In this document: positions 1 through 15,420 of the stretch, one piece after another | Layout of the letters: each line of letters opens with the position of its first letter | Numbering within the stretch: the first letter of the stretch is position 1 | Assembly: GCA_029204225.1 (NCBI GenBank) | Contig: CM055104.1 | Coordinates: forward strand, 38,306,527-38,370,526 | DNA from: Diphasiastrum complanatum | Taxonomy: Eukaryota > Streptophyta > Lycopodiopsida > Lycopodiales > Lycopodiaceae | Direction: 5' to 3' | Length of the DNA: 64,000 bases | Program-made: the position numbers and the translations under genes | The notes under the pieces: model-generated | Database searches by the model: none | What the model was told of the DNA's origin: nothing | Seen by the model: only the letters and a program-made list of their open reading frames with translations

Positions 1-1560
1 CGGAGTGTAAGGACGTGATCAGTAATAGAGTAATGAGCTCTGAAACCCACCCGACCCATAGCATGAAGCCTCCTAGACTCTGCCTCTGTACTCACTGCAG
101 ACTAAAGGATGGTCCCATAGAGGTTTGCAATGACATGTCCAATCATGATGGTACAATAGTTATCAAGTTTCAAGGGATCACCACTCTTGTGGATAGGATG
201 GATGATATTGGTGCTCCAGGAGGAAGGGAAACCGATGATGACAACGTGGTTAAGAAGAGCGGCAAGTATGGGTTTCAATGTGTCAGGAGCATGGATAAGA
301 AGTTCAGATTCTAAATCTTTCACATCACGTGTACGATGTGTTCTCGTTTTCTCGATGGCTACAAGGACCATATTAGACATAAAAAGAGAGAAAACAGAAG
401 GTCGTGGGGAAATGACAATGAGGGTGTCAATAGGGATAGTGTACAGAGTGGTGGCATAGTTAGTCTAAGTGCGAAGATCTGTGATTGAGGAGAGGTGGAG
501 ACCGGGGAGTGAACTCACGCCAAAAGGCACCAGTTGAGGAGCTGTAGAGGAGATTAATGAGACGTCTACCTTCATTAGATTCATAAGTGCATTTTTTATT
601 GCGAAGAACATTGTGGCATATACGACGAGCTTCACGGAATAAGTGAGGTGAATGGCATTGTGTATAGATGATTTGTTGATGGTAATAGCAACATTCATCA
701 TCATATCAGGGTTGTTTGGCTGATCGAGAGGAGGGTTTGGGATTAGATCTATGGGATGGAAAAGCTATAGAGGCAGTTGCATGTAAGGCAATAGTGAGGA
801 AAGCAGCTTGGGATTCCAGAAGAGGTAGATTATGGGGAAAATCACGGAGTAAGGTCATAAGAGATTCTTGGTATAAGGGAATCCTTGGAATGTTAGTGTC
901 AAACTTGTATTTTGGTGCCCAATTAGAGGTAGAGGGAGAGGGATGTGGGGTGGATGGTATGATGTGTCCAAGGTGGAACAAGAGGCGCGAGTGATCTGGA
1001 AGAGCAGTGGTAGAAATACGGAAATCTGAGATAAATGGAATCAAAGAGGGTGATCCCATGAAATAATCCGCCACACTATGTCCTCCACTATGAGGATGGC
1101 AAATAAATCCAATAGAGTTTGACCGGTCCAAGAACATCAACAAAGGTCCGGCTAATACCCATATCTGCCACATCAATAGGCTGTACACAAAACTGATTCG
1201 AAGCATCATGAAACTCTGTTTGACATGAGGCAGTTCTGGCATTGAAATCACCAGTCAGATGTATATGACCTTGCACTGAGTATCTGATAATGTCCGGTGA
1301 TAGATCAGTGTATGGAGAATCAGCATCTGCAAAAGAGGATGTCAACATACTGCCATAAAGATATCTCTGTCCAGGCCTATATCATATCCGTTAAGGCAAA
1401 TCCAAAGATAGCGTGCATGTACATCATGACCCATGAACTCAATGATAGACTGTAGAGTCTCTCGGTATAAACATGCCACTCCACCTGAACCTTTGCCACT
1501 CGCGAAACGTGTCACTATCCGCAAAAATCCAATAGAGGTTCTGTTTTGAAAAAAGCCAAT
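1..1560 (-). mobile_element. LINE (non-LTR retrotransposon) relic, endonuclease plus start of RT
   Basis: Read on the minus strand from about 1560 downward, pieces of an APE-type endonuclease appear in order: a GSGGVACLYRETL segment near 1500, the GDFNAR motif near 1240, and an SDFRISTTALPDHSRLLFHL segment near 1000 that matches the endonuclease C-terminus (catalytic D-H pair). A linker follows near 610 (FREARRICHNVLRNKK). An RT beginning (IHPIHKSGDPLKLDNY) lies near 200 and runs off the window edge. Frames change several times and stops intervene, so the copy is dead. The order endonuclease then RT is that of plant L1-like elements. If the MnmG gene continues past position 1, this LINE sits in one of its introns. 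Confidence 0.8.
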
Positions 1561-3078
1561 TATATATATTATATGTATAATGTAAATATTTAAAATCACA
1601 TATTTGAAGCTTTTTGAAATATTAAAAATGAAACCCAAATTCTTTAAGTTTAAAAAAAATCTTGCAACTATAGAAGTAATGAGAAGCAATAAAAACAAAA
1701 AGAGATGCCAGCAATTTCACTAGCTTTCTGGGATCCAGCAATTTCTAGGAATCTAAAATCCCTCTAATCTGGTAGTTTCAGAAGCTTTTGGCAATTTCAC
1801 TGGCAACTGTACGATGTGAAATAGGTTAAGCTTGATGAATTATAGTGTGTCCAGTATCTAGCAATATTATAAACTAGGGCAATATCACCGACTATTGTAC
1901 AGTTAATAGTATCTAGCAAAAACAGGGTTCTGTAGTGCTTAAAAAAATTTAGAAACATTAGAATTAGATTGCCCACAAAAACCCCTGCATTTTGAACCCC
2001 ATATTGCAAACCAAAAAAACAAGAGCACGCTATTATGCTATTATGCCTGCTTCAAGTTATTCATAGCTGATGCACGTTTGATTCAAAGGCATGAATGTTG
2101 CAAAGTAATCCAGATTTTTTAAAACATTTAGCTGATATGGCTGTTCAAAATGGCTCAAACCTTGCGCTAAAGCAAGAAGCAGGCCTTCACGGTCAGAACT
2201 TTTGAAAAAGCATGTGTTTAAGAGTGAAAATTAGGCAACCCTGTCATGCTAGGTTACTGTTCCCAATTATCTATCTTTTGTTTCAATCAATATCATATAT
2301 TCTTTGAGTTGACTCTTTGCTTTCAAGCTTCCACAGCTTTGTATCTTGAGTGAGGGAAAAGCGTCAATATTCTAAATTTTTACAATAATTTCTTGGTCAT
2401 AACACATATGGTTAGTAGGACAAGTGTCGATTCATAATTCCAGCGCTGTACCCATTTAGGGTTTCGGATGTTCATGGCATTCTCTTGCATTTTGTATTTG
2501 GATTTACTAAATTGCATAACGCTTTATTGCTGCCGATCAGGATTTTGTCTAGCATCATATTGTTTGTACATCCTCATTTCAGCATGTACAGCTTGTAACT
2601 TTTCCATATAACAAATTCAAAATAAAGAAACCAAAATTGTCAACCAGCATGTCCAATCTTACTAGGAGATGACTAACTCTCCCATTGTCAATCAGCCTGC
2701 CCAACTTCATGAGAACATGACCAATTCTCTAGTCAAAATTATCTACAAGATTAACTAACATTTCACTTCAAATTGTAAGCAGTTTTGTCCACCCTGGTCA
2801 AAACTTGGGTAGGTTAACAAGATGCCATAGTAAGCCGTTAGGCTATGGATTTGGAAAGAACAATTCTAAATGAGACTAGTTGATGTAAAGCCTTAGAAAG
2901 CAAAAACAATTATCACGACATGGGACTCCAAAAACAAAGATCCTCTTTCATAATTGATAAGAATACTCGTACCTAGGCCATGCTATAAGACTTCATGTCT
3001 TAGCTACTCTATACTAGAAAGAATCTTGCCTAAGAACACAACAAAGTTGAAATTCCATGAAGCAAATGCATCTTGAAC
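1561..3078. other. AT-rich non-coding region, probable MnmG intron 3 sequence
   Basis: No reading frame with a recognisable domain is present. The MnmG exon ending at 3079 has a normal splice donor, so this DNA would be the start of the next intron. I looked for the next expected MnmG exon (a Cys-Tyr-x-Gln-Lys-Arg type sequence, minus strand) and did not find it, so the rest of the gene is outside the window or lost. Confidence 0.5.
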
Positions 3079-3170
3079 CTGTCAGTGATCTTTCCCATTT
3101 CTCCACCTAATGCATCTACTTCATGTACCAACTGAGATTTAGCAGGACCTCCAACAGCAGGATTACAGGG
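3079..3170 (-). CDS. mnmG: MnmG/GidA, exon 3
   Basis: This 92-nt exon begins after a good acceptor (TTTTTCAG, plus-strand CT at 3171-3172) with the codons for [20 protein letters not shown], then [11 protein letters not shown]. It stops at donor GACAG|GTTCAA, leaving two bases of the Arg codon. [12 protein letters not shown] is a signature of MnmG, the FAD enzyme that with MnmE installs the carboxymethylaminomethyl-type modification on wobble uridine of organellar and bacterial tRNAs. The reading phase joins that of exon 2 exactly. Without later exons it cannot be said whether the gene is complete. Confidence 0.87.
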
Positions 3171-3358
3171 CTGAAAAATAGTGAGGCACATCATTAGCAT
3201 CAACAATTAACTTGTAAAGATCAATGAATTATGTGTGATCTGTCTTAAGAAATTGCCAAAATTTCAAATTTTCTAGGCCAGAAACATTCCTGAACAATTT
3301 TTGTCAATAGGATCCCAGATATCCAGATAAATTCACATCAAGGGGTGAGAAAGAAAAC

Positions 3359-3495
3359 CTGCCATGCAATACGATCAAGATTTAGTGTCAGAAGAAGAGT
3401 GCTGGCTCCCATCCGAGCTGACGCAAGAGCTGCCTCACATCCAGAATGACCTCCACCAACCACAATGACATCATATCTCTCCCCATGCAGTCCAT
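3359..3495 (-). CDS. mnmG: MnmG/GidA, exon 2 (FAD-binding Rossmann motif)
   Basis: This 137-nt exon lies between acceptor TTGGACTAG (plus-strand CT at 3496-3497) and donor CAG|GTTTTC. It reads [20 protein letters not shown], then [12 protein letters not shown] and [14 protein letters not shown]. GxGxxG is present as GGGHSG, the FAD dinucleotide-binding loop near the N-terminus of every MnmG. It enters with two bases of a split Asp codon and leaves at a codon boundary, matching exon 3 (starts CCC) and exon 1 (leaves one G). Conservation is high and there is no stop, so the exon looks functional. Confidence 0.92.
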
Positions 3496-4727
3496 CTAGT
3501 CCAACAATAAAACAAGGAAGATATGTTAACGTCTAATCCTACTGGAAATAATAATTTGTGAAGCGTAGCAAGATAATCCCAAAAAGAGACCAAGCTATTA
3601 AGGTACCATTAAGTCATTTGAGCAGTCACAAATATGTTCTCATGCACTCGTGTAAACCACAAAAAATGTTGCAAAATTGTTCTGGGTTTGATATGATTCA
3701 TGATTCAAACCGTTAAAACAAGCTTCCAAGGATTTTTCGAAATTCACTCAACAGAATGAAAATAAGAGCATGCAGGAATGCTCCAACTAATGTAAGACCC
3801 GCATGGAAGTGAGTGTGATCACCCAAATGCTGCAGCATGAGATAATGTTTATTATCTTTTTCAAAGAGATGAAAGCCAAAAGTACCACACACACAGTGCA
3901 CACAGATTATAGAATCCCATTTTGAAGGATTTACCCCAGCAGGTACATATGGAACAAAATCCGTTCCATACATGCAAAACTAGTTAGAGAAAGCTATTTT
4001 TGTTTGTTCACTTTTGCCCATCCAGTTCACTGGTACACAGATCTACCTTTCAGGTTTATACATTGTTTTAGTTGCTGCCCACTGGAAAGAAGCCCCACAA
4101 ACCATGAACTGAGTGTGTGCAGATTAGTCTGCTAAGAGGACAAGGAGCTACAGTTCTCGGAGGGATCAAGCACCTTGTACCATTGCTGGCCTTCTTCCAG
4201 GCTTCCCTTTCCAAACTTCTCATCCTCCCTTGCTCAATTGTTGCTATGAAAGCCACCATGATCTACAATAAGATGAATCATGAGTATATTTGAAGAACCA
4301 AGCCTTGCAACTTTGATTCAAACCCAAAGATATGTGGAAGTGGTTGATTGACTGATCGACTTGACCTCTGAAGCAGGCCAGTGATTGATGTCATTGTGTC
4401 AGAAATGCAGTTTTAAAAAGATGCACGAGAGATATATTAGCAACTGCTGAGATATCTATCAATTGTCTCTGTCATTAGTTTGAAGGCAAATGCATTCAGA
4501 ACAGGCCAAAAACGAGCTACTTTCTATGGCCTCGCACAGACGGATTGCTGGTTCCCAGAATGAAGGGGTGATCATGATTCATGACAGTTAATGTTGCTCT
4601 AAGTAGCAGCCACAAAATCAGTCCTTGCCACAAAAGGATCTGCTCCACATCCTTTTAGCTATTACCCTGCTTTTCCTTGAGTAAATGGAAAAATGCATAT
4701 GGAACATGGTCATCCTATATGCTACGG

Positions 4728-4728
<1 letters not shown>

Positions 4729-4779
<51 letters not shown>
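4729..4779. repeat. (TG)21(CG)n dinucleotide tract
   Basis: Uninterrupted TG from 4729 to 4770 passes directly into CG (4770-4779) and then a CACGCGCGTGCGTG segment. The whole is alternating purine-pyrimidine, the class that can adopt Z-DNA. It lies within the inferred first intron of MnmG. Confidence 0.95.
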
Positions 4780-4780
<1 letters not shown>

Positions 4781-5995
4781 GCACGCGCGTGCGTGTTTGT
4801 GCTTGCAAGTTTTTGTACAAAAGAGGTACGTTGTTTCATACGTACTGAACAGATTAAAAGATGGTAGAAATAAAGATAAAATACAATGTTCTGCATGAAA
4901 CACGGCAAAATTTCTCAAGCATTGTACAGAACAAGGTTCGGTCCGAGATCGCTCTACACACCTATGCTCAATAGCATATGGGACATTGTTTCATCTATTC
5001 CATACGTATGTTTCAATGGAATGAAAATAAAATCTGGTTTCACTACAACTAATCTGGTTCCATGTCTCCAAAGCATCAAGAACACCAACTAATATCCAAA
5101 GGTAGTCATGAATCCATGCCAATCGTCACACATGAGGGTTGTCCGATACATTTCCAAAATATCAATACATGGATCAACCATCACTTGTCTCTAGAACTCA
5201 GAGGCCACCTTCAACTTGTCACAGAGCTCATAGGTGAGCTAACAACATCATTCTTCCATTATCAAGCTCCTCTACAAGAAGGGCAATCCCACGTTCAAAG
5301 GCTACCCACTGCTTGTCAAGGATCTTGATATGTGGACAATGGCAATGGAGGTAATAGTTCAAGATGTCCACAGTCCTGGTCTCGTCACTTGGTCTACACA
5401 ACATAGGTGTCTTTCTCCTACACAATTCTCTCATATATTTTACTCCTCTCATGCTCTCTTTGTCTCGTTAAAGGACCTATGCCCAAGTAATGTGTCTTCC
5501 TTCCTTTGTTGGGTGGTTCTCTCTCTGTCTATTGTCCTATCCATCTTTTTTTCCTCCCCTCTATTCATCTCTCTCTTGCACAGCTTCCCTTGGCCCTTTT
5601 ATAGCCTTCGACAAGCTCTCTTATCTCAATCAAATTGTTGTGAGTATTGCTAGCTTTGTACTAGAGTGTGCTATGGACTCATCCTCTCCCCCTAACCCTT
5701 ATTACTAGTTGCCCTAATTAGCATACCTTTAGGTACTAGGCCAGTTACCATTGAAAGCATGTCCTTATAAGACTCAAGTACAATAATTTGTTCTAATCCC
5801 TAGTAGGTTCCATTAAGGGCATTTAGATAGTATATATAGGGCTATCATTTAATCATTAGGTAGATCAGTGTATTCCTTCTCTTCTAACAGGTATTATTTG
5901 GCCTTTTTGTGGGAGACCTATGGTTAGGTATCGCTTGTAGGGCTTTTACCCATGGTTCTTCAATGATATCAATGTATGTGATTGAGTTCGTAACA

Positions 5996-6009
5996 TGGTA
6001 TCAAAGTAC
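5996..6009 (+). promoter_or_regulatory. Copia-type primer-binding site and end of a possible 5' LTR
   Basis: TGGTATCAAAGTAC follows AACA, as expected for an LTR end (CA) next to a Ty1/copia initiator-Met tRNA primer site (consensus TGGTATCAGAGC). A TATATAGGG sequence near 5832 could be the LTR promoter. The LTR start could not be placed, and no gag or pol domain was recognised in the 1.1 kb that follows, so this is a weak relic. Confidence 0.4.
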
Positions 6010-7529
6010 TTTCCTGAGCCATTGCGAAGGAGCTGATTTTTTTCTCTCTCTAGACATTTCTCTCTGGGCATTTTCTCTCTCTAGCACATTCTTCACATTT
6101 TGTGTCATAAGTTTTTTGTTTGTGACTAGAACTAAGTTGCATAAATGTTGTAGCACGCCAACACCCATGTGCTACAATGCTTTATGTTTTGCTGCTATGT
6201 AGATTGCTACATTTATGTTTTGCTGCTATGATTGTGGAGCCAGATCTTTTAGTTCTATATGTCACCCCTAGTCTAGATATCTTTTATGGATGCATTGGAG
6301 CCAGTTCTTGTGAATGGTCCACATTCGTGGGCCTTATGGGTTGCTTGGCATTGCTACACACCTCCCTATCCACACGTTTATCATGGTGCACTCCTCATGT
6401 TTAATGTTCACCCATACTTTGAGAGTGCGATATAGATTGATGTTGATACAACGCTTGATGTTGATGTCCAAGACTTTTTTCATCTTTCATCTCCTACAGA
6501 TTTACATACGTCAGAGACTCAGATGGTTGCACATTTCTTGATGGTCCAATACAGATTGTATTCGGGCCTTGTTCAGATCACATTCTAGAAGTTCGGCATA
6601 TGACAGATGGTTTTCCAAATTTTTATGGTCATGTTGTGTCCTCTCTAGCTCCACTTTCCACATCTCTAATTGACATATGTGCTTGTCCTATTGAAGCTTC
6701 TACAATTCAGTCAGTGCTTTTGCATCCATTGTCAAAGGATGTCTTTTAGATGGTTGTTGCCGCTTATCTCCATGAGATCCTTTTAGATCTCTGTCAATGT
6801 ATTCGACAGTATCCGTGTGCTTTCATGGATGTGTTTGCTACAGTCGATGTTAATATTATACACTCTAGATCTTTATCGATGTTGACCCCATTTTCTTATA
6901 TACTTATTAATACTATACATTCTCGGGCATTGCAGATACCTCGGGTTGTTGCATTGGTGTCGATTCCAATTGTTGTTTGTCAAAGTGATCTACTTATACT
7001 TCAGCTTACATTTTAGTAGTATCATGTTGTCCATAACATTAGAGATACATTTACAGCATAATTTGCAATTCATGTCCTATTCATTGTGCATTTTTGTGTG
7101 TTGCTTTTGGGACGACTTATGCAATGGATGGCACTTTGACCGGATGTGCCTCATTTCTCCATGAGGTGTGGAAATCAGAAGTCAAGTTACACTAACGTCG
7201 AACGACAACATGTCAAATGACAATTGCACAAAAATATTCCACAGTTCGTGTTAACAATTGAGAAGAACCTCAGTCTTGATTCTGAAACGAAATCCTGCAA
7301 GCTGAGAATAAACATTGGTCTTAAGTCTGACATGAAACCCTGCAAGCTAAAGACTAAGTTCAGAGCACCTACTCGAAAATTTTAATTCAGCAGCATTGCG
7401 CATCTAGAATATGTATATGAGGGAATAGTTGAGTAGCCCAAAAGGACTGGTGAAAGACAAAGAGAGCTAATAAAACATAGAGACAGAGAGGGACCCCTTG
7501 TACCAAACCATCTCAAATCAAGAGCGTAC

Positions 7530-7824
7530 CAGTGGCAAAAGTTGAAACAAGTCGCCGTCCACTCAAATTCTTGGCCCGTCTGTTCCTGCCAGATTCTTGA
7601 AATCTGAGACCAATCCTCCTCGCAAATGGGATCACTGTCGGACGATGATTATCATCAAGAAAAACATGGTGTGAACGATTCCGAGCGTCTCGCCAGACGC
7701 AGAAGGCGCGCAAAGAAGCAGGAAAAGCGCATGGAGAGCGCGATGGAGAAAAGCAGCATGGTGGAATGAAACGCAAACGTCTTGAATGAGCAAACAGGAT
7801 ACGCGGCTGAAGAAGCATGGCCAT
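7530..7824 (-). CDS. mnmG: MnmG/GidA, exon 1 with organelle-targeting presequence
   Basis: A minus-strand start at 7824 gives MAMLLQPRILFAHSRRLRFI followed by further Arg/Ser-rich, acid-poor sequence (98 codons plus one base), typical of a mitochondrial or plastid presequence. It ends ...RRLVSTFAT at donor CACTG|GTACGC. The single leftover G joins the AT that opens exon 2 to give Asp, so the join reads [19 protein letters not shown]. Plant MnmG proteins carry such a presequence before the Rossmann fold. Assignment rests on phase, composition and position rather than on homology of the presequence itself. An upstream in-frame Met at 7965 would require translating the CT repeat, so 7824 is preferred. 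Confidence 0.72.
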
Positions 7825-7834
7825 GTATGAACGA

Positions 7835-7838
<4 letters not shown>

Positions 7839-7883
<45 letters not shown>
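7839..7883. repeat. (GA)n / (CT)n microsatellite in the MnmG 5' leader
   Basis: About 22 GA units; on the gene strand this is (TC)n. It ends 15 bp before the proposed MnmG ATG. CT-rich leaders are a known plant 5'UTR feature, so it may be transcribed. Confidence 0.95.
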
Positions 7884-7886
<3 letters not shown>

Positions 7887-7940
7887 CGATCTGAACGGAT
7901 GAATCGATATCGAGAGAAAAGAAAAGAAAGAAAGAATAAA

Positions 7941-8058
7941 GGGTGTTGTGTAATAAGTGGTGCATTCATTTGAGGCGTTCCAACAAGTGAGTCTCTCATG
8001 GGTGTTGTGTAATTCGTGATGCATTCATTTGAGGCTTTCCAACAAGTGAGGCTCTCAT
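7941..8058. repeat. 59-bp tandem duplication upstream of MnmG
   Basis: Units 7941-7999 and 8000-8058 both start GGGTGTTGTGTAAT and end TCTCAT, with only a few mismatches. The duplication lies about 120-230 bp upstream of the proposed start codon, in promoter or leader sequence. Confidence 0.93.
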
Positions 8059-8662
8059 CATTCCCATGGCGTAACATAAAGGGAAATGGATGTGGTTGTT
8101 GGGAACGCACAAAAATGAATGCACCAACTGACGAAAAAAAAGTTTACTAGTTTTATCTTTTTATTCTAATATTTTTTACATCTCATGGAACATTACATTT
8201 AGAGCTCAAATGAGCTTGAATTCAAGATGTTTTCTCAAGTTTACAACCTATGATCTTATGTAGAAAATGTTTGAAAAAAAATTTATGATAAAAAAATTAC
8301 TATGGTTTCAAAAATTACAATGAAAATTGCATTAAAAAATCTATGGTATAAAAATTAGTATGGTTAAAAAACTCGTGGTAAAAAAGTATTCCGTGGTATA
8401 ATGACTGAAAACCATGGGAACATGTTTCCAGGTTCGTGGGACGTTCCGCAAACAAGAGGTGTAGTGCAATCTGCTCCAGGAACGCAGCCTACATAACAAA
8501 GGAAAAATATTAGGAGTGCTTTATGGACAAAAGGCCATTCTGGATTTTTTTATTGGGCCACGTGTGCCCTAAAATTTCAATAGCTTACGAGCAAATGACA
8601 TGCTATAAAATTGGAATGATCTTGAATGCTTTCAAAAAAGAGAAATAGAGTGATCTAGAATA

Positions 8663-8665
<3 letters not shown>
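8059..8665. other. AT-rich intergenic sequence
   Basis: No gene recognised. Several short runs of A and near-repeats of the type ATGGTATAAAAATTA occur around 8280-8400. Confidence 0.4.

Positions 8666-8741
<76 letters not shown>
8666..8741. repeat. (GA)n microsatellite
   Basis: About 38 uninterrupted GA units between TATGT and ATCTAGGG. Confidence 0.97.
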
Positions 8742-8744
<3 letters not shown>

Positions 8745-9850
8745 AGGGAGAGATACATGTTAGGGGTTTTTTGGACGGTTGGTCTCGTCAGTAAGCCCTA
8801 AAAGGGGAAGGGCCCACACTGCCCTTACGGCAGGGACCGAGGAAGACCGCTTCCAACCCTGTGGGTCCGTGCTCTCCCTGCCAACTGAAGTTTCCAAGCT
8901 TCCAGAAGTATGGTAGGAAGAGGGTAGGTTTTGTTTGTCAACTTGGCCTAAGCATCCGCTATGGTCTCTATCATGGTAGGGTATCCTATAATTTTGTATT
9001 CGCAATCTCTTTCCATCTATCTATTGTGTAGCCTTGTGTTTCTTTGGTACTTGCCCTTTGAAACAGTACTAGATTTATCCTTTCTGATGTGATGCTAGTA
9101 TATGTTATCTTCCATACACTAACGGCGATGTTGAATTGACATCTTTGAGTCTAGAAGATGTGGTCACACCAACCCTAAAGTGTAGGTATGTTTGGGCATT
9201 CCATCAGTTAGCAGGTTGTTTGATGATCGTGACATGCGTGCCTAGGCTAGATGTGAAATATTTCAAATCATTGATGATCCAATCTACCAAAAAGATCTTG
9301 GATTACAAAAGAAGATATCCTACCAATCTCACCAATGTAGAAAAATCAGCATCTACACACAAAATTAGATGCAAACTCAAATAGAACTTGATCAAACTTG
9401 AATGAAATGATAAAGTACTATTTTTGTCCGTACAAAACCAGCAAGCTATTGTATTTCACACGTATGGATCCAAAAATAACAAATATAGATCATTCTACAC
9501 GCAGAATTGCATGCAATCACAAGTATAGTGCACCAATGGATAGTAGAACCCAAGAGAACCATATATAAGCATGAAATGAGATAGAGAAGAGAGAAGATGT
9601 GTCTCTCCACAAGTTTCCTCCTTTTATAACAGGTCCCAACCCTATTTCGCCACTTGGTCATCCTGTTGATATGATATGACTTGTATGTCTTTCTACGATG
9701 ATGAGGACGGCTTTGGCCTAATCACTGCCTACATCACCGCCCTAAAGCCCATGTGGTATTATATGTGACGAATTCGTTAGCATACCTCATAAGGCACCTG
9801 ATAGTCTTTTAGCAACATGATGCCTGGATGCGTGAAAAATACTATAGGAC
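8742..9850. other. Unassigned region left of a copia relic
   Basis: A GC-richer block at 8760-8960 and a short open frame at 9136-9384 show no recognisable domain. Sequence from about 9446 to 9850 may be the decayed downstream part of the minus-strand copia that is recognisable from 9850 upward. No 3' LTR matching the one at 11819-12915 was seen. Confidence 0.3.
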
Positions 9851-11818
9851 TTGATGGGTTTTGTAGCTCTAATGACTCATGGTCAATGTAGACTCGGTTT
9901 GTAGCCATAGAAAGCTTCGAAGGGAGTCCTTGAGTTGACTGCTTTGGTACTCGAATAATTCTTGTAGCAGATAGCAAGCTGTTGAAATAGCTTTAGCCCA
10001 AAAGTTCTTGGTGAGCTGAGCATTTGACATCATCGATCGTGCTGCATTTAGCAATGTTTGGTTCTTTCTTTCGGCTACTCCATTCTGCTGTGGTGTGTAG
10101 TTGGTGGTGAACTGGTGATGAATGCCAAATGATGCCAAATAGTCACACATTTCATTTGACAAGAACTCTCCACCGCTCTTTGTACAAAGGGTCTTGAGTT
10201 GTTGACCAGTTTGTGTCTCAGCGAACTGTTTGCAACAGTTAAAAGCCTCAAACTTGTTCTTGATGAACATAATGTTGGTGAATCTAGAATGATCATCGAT
10301 AAGAGTGATGAAATATAATGCACAACCCAGAGAGGGAGTACTCATAGGGCCACACAGATCACTATGTATCATTTCTAGAACGAACTTACCTCTAGTGGCT
10401 TGTCCCTTTGGGAATCTTGATCTAGGCTATTTGCCTAGTAGGCACATCTCACAGACATGTCGAATGTTGGTGGAGGCAGCATTAAGATTTAAATTCTTGA
10501 CCATGCTATTACGATGCATATACAAGATTCATCTCATATTTAGATGTCCTAATCTTTGATGCCATAATTGGACATTTGAAGTAATTACATTAGTGAAAAG
10601 TGCATATTCGTGACCCAGAATGTACAAATTACCTTCTCTGTTTGTAGAGAAGATTTCTTTGTTGTACTTGTCCATAATGGTACACTGCCTTGAATTGAAC
10701 ATGGCTTTGCAGTCTTGATTAGTGAAATTGTTGATGACAATAAGTTTTTGGTCAGTTTGGGTACGTACAGTACATCCTTGAGCAAGATCAATTTGTCATT
10801 TGGAAGTTAAAGGCGAATAGATCCTTTGCCTTCAATCTGCAGTGTACTTGAGCCACCGAAGTAGATATATTTCGAATATGCTGGTGTGAGATCTTTGAAT
10901 AAGGACTTATATGAAGTCATGTGCTATGAAGCGCCATAATTGAGATACCAATCCAATGCATCTCTTATGGATACATCTTGTATCATTAGCAGTGTTGGGT
11001 CTTCGAGAGAGGTTCTGGCAAAATCAGATCCTGCATCTTGCTACATCTTCTTCTTTGTTTCGTTATGCTTGAGAACTCGACAATCCTTGAGGTCGTGGTT
11101 GGTTCTCTTGCAGTACTTGTAGAAGAGTCTGGTCTTAGGCTTTTGATGTTGTCAACTATGTTGTTGTGATTGCTGGTCTGGATCAGTTTGCTCAACTTTT
11201 GTCTTTTTGTCCTTCAAAGATTTCTTCTCCGAGAATTGTTGCTTATTCGAATAGAGAGCGATTGTCTTCATGTTCGATGTGGATAAGCTTTTCCTTCTTA
11301 TTCTTCCTGCAACAAAATTATTGTCACCTTTTGTAGAGACATGTCAGGAGTATTGCTAAGTAGCAATACTAGATTGTCGTAAGAAGAAGAAAGACTAGAC
11401 AGAAGAGACATGTTAGCATCTTCGTTTGATACTGGCGAACCTACTACGACTAACTGATTGAGTAGCTATTTGAATTTGTTTAGATGATGAGTGACTGAGG
11501 TCCCTTCACTCATCTTGAGTGATAAGAACTTTTTTCTCAAGAAGAGACGAGTCGATACATGCTTTGCCATCCTTAGCTTCCCAGGTGGTCAGCATGTTAG
11601 GTTCAGTCGGCTTGGCTATTGAACCATTGACGTATCCCTAGAGTTCTTTTTCTGTGAGTATCATCTTCGTCTTGAACTTCCACATGTGAAAGTCATCATC
11701 GTTGAACTTGTTGATGAAGCGGATTCATGAAGATGTTCCTTCCATGATGAATGATCTAAGTACAGTAAACAATTTTGAATACTAATAGTAGTTTGGAACG
11801 TTAGCTCTGATACCACTT
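9850..11818 (-). mobile_element. Ty1/copia relic A: gag, protease, integrase (3' truncated)
   Basis: Minus strand, from high to low coordinate. The gag tail near 11110 has a zinc knuckle whose first Cys is Tyr (YKYCKRTNHDLKDC). The protease near 10900 reads WYLNYGAS, then a stop and HMTS; the catalytic Asp of LDSGA is Asn here. The pre-integrase domain near 10560 reads LWHQRLGHLNMR. The integrase core is open from 10372 (HSDLCGPM ... LCTKSGGEF ... NGVAERKN); the second catalytic Asp position is Lys. A frameshift follows, then a TPFEAFYGYKPSLH segment at about 9900. RT and RNase H are missing. This is a dead copy. Confidence 0.88.
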
Positions 11819-15359
<3,541 letters not shown>

Positions 15360-15383
15360 CCACCAGCTAACCCGTAGTTAGTG

Positions 15384-15420
15384 AATCCCTTCGGGGGCAG
15401 TTAGCTCCCCGTAAGGGATA
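15384..15420. repeat. Inverted repeat next to the GA array
   Basis: AATCCCTTCGGGG and CCCCGTAAGGGATA form opposing arms, with one base unpaired, around GCAGTTAGCT. Flanking CCCACCAG occurs on both sides (about 15359 and 15430). It could fold as a GC-rich hairpin; its role is unknown. Confidence 0.6.

Larger units (their letters stand above)
3496..7529 (-). other. MnmG intron 1 (about 4.0 kb) carrying repeat relics
   Basis: Inferred intron between the presequence exon and the Rossmann exon. It has GT at 7529-7528 and AG at 3497-3496 on the minus strand, and the phases match. It contains a (TG)n(CG)n tract at 4729-4779, a copia-like primer-binding site near 5996, and a decayed stretch at 6000-7160. 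A minus-strand reading frame at 4068-4259 was seen but is not needed to join the exons. I recognise no domain in the 5062-7160 reading frames. Confidence 0.65.

Noticed and set aside
4068-4259. Minus-strand 63-codon frame considered as an extra MnmG exon
   Set aside because: Splice phase already joins the exons at 7530 and 3495 exactly, and its sequence does not resemble MnmG.
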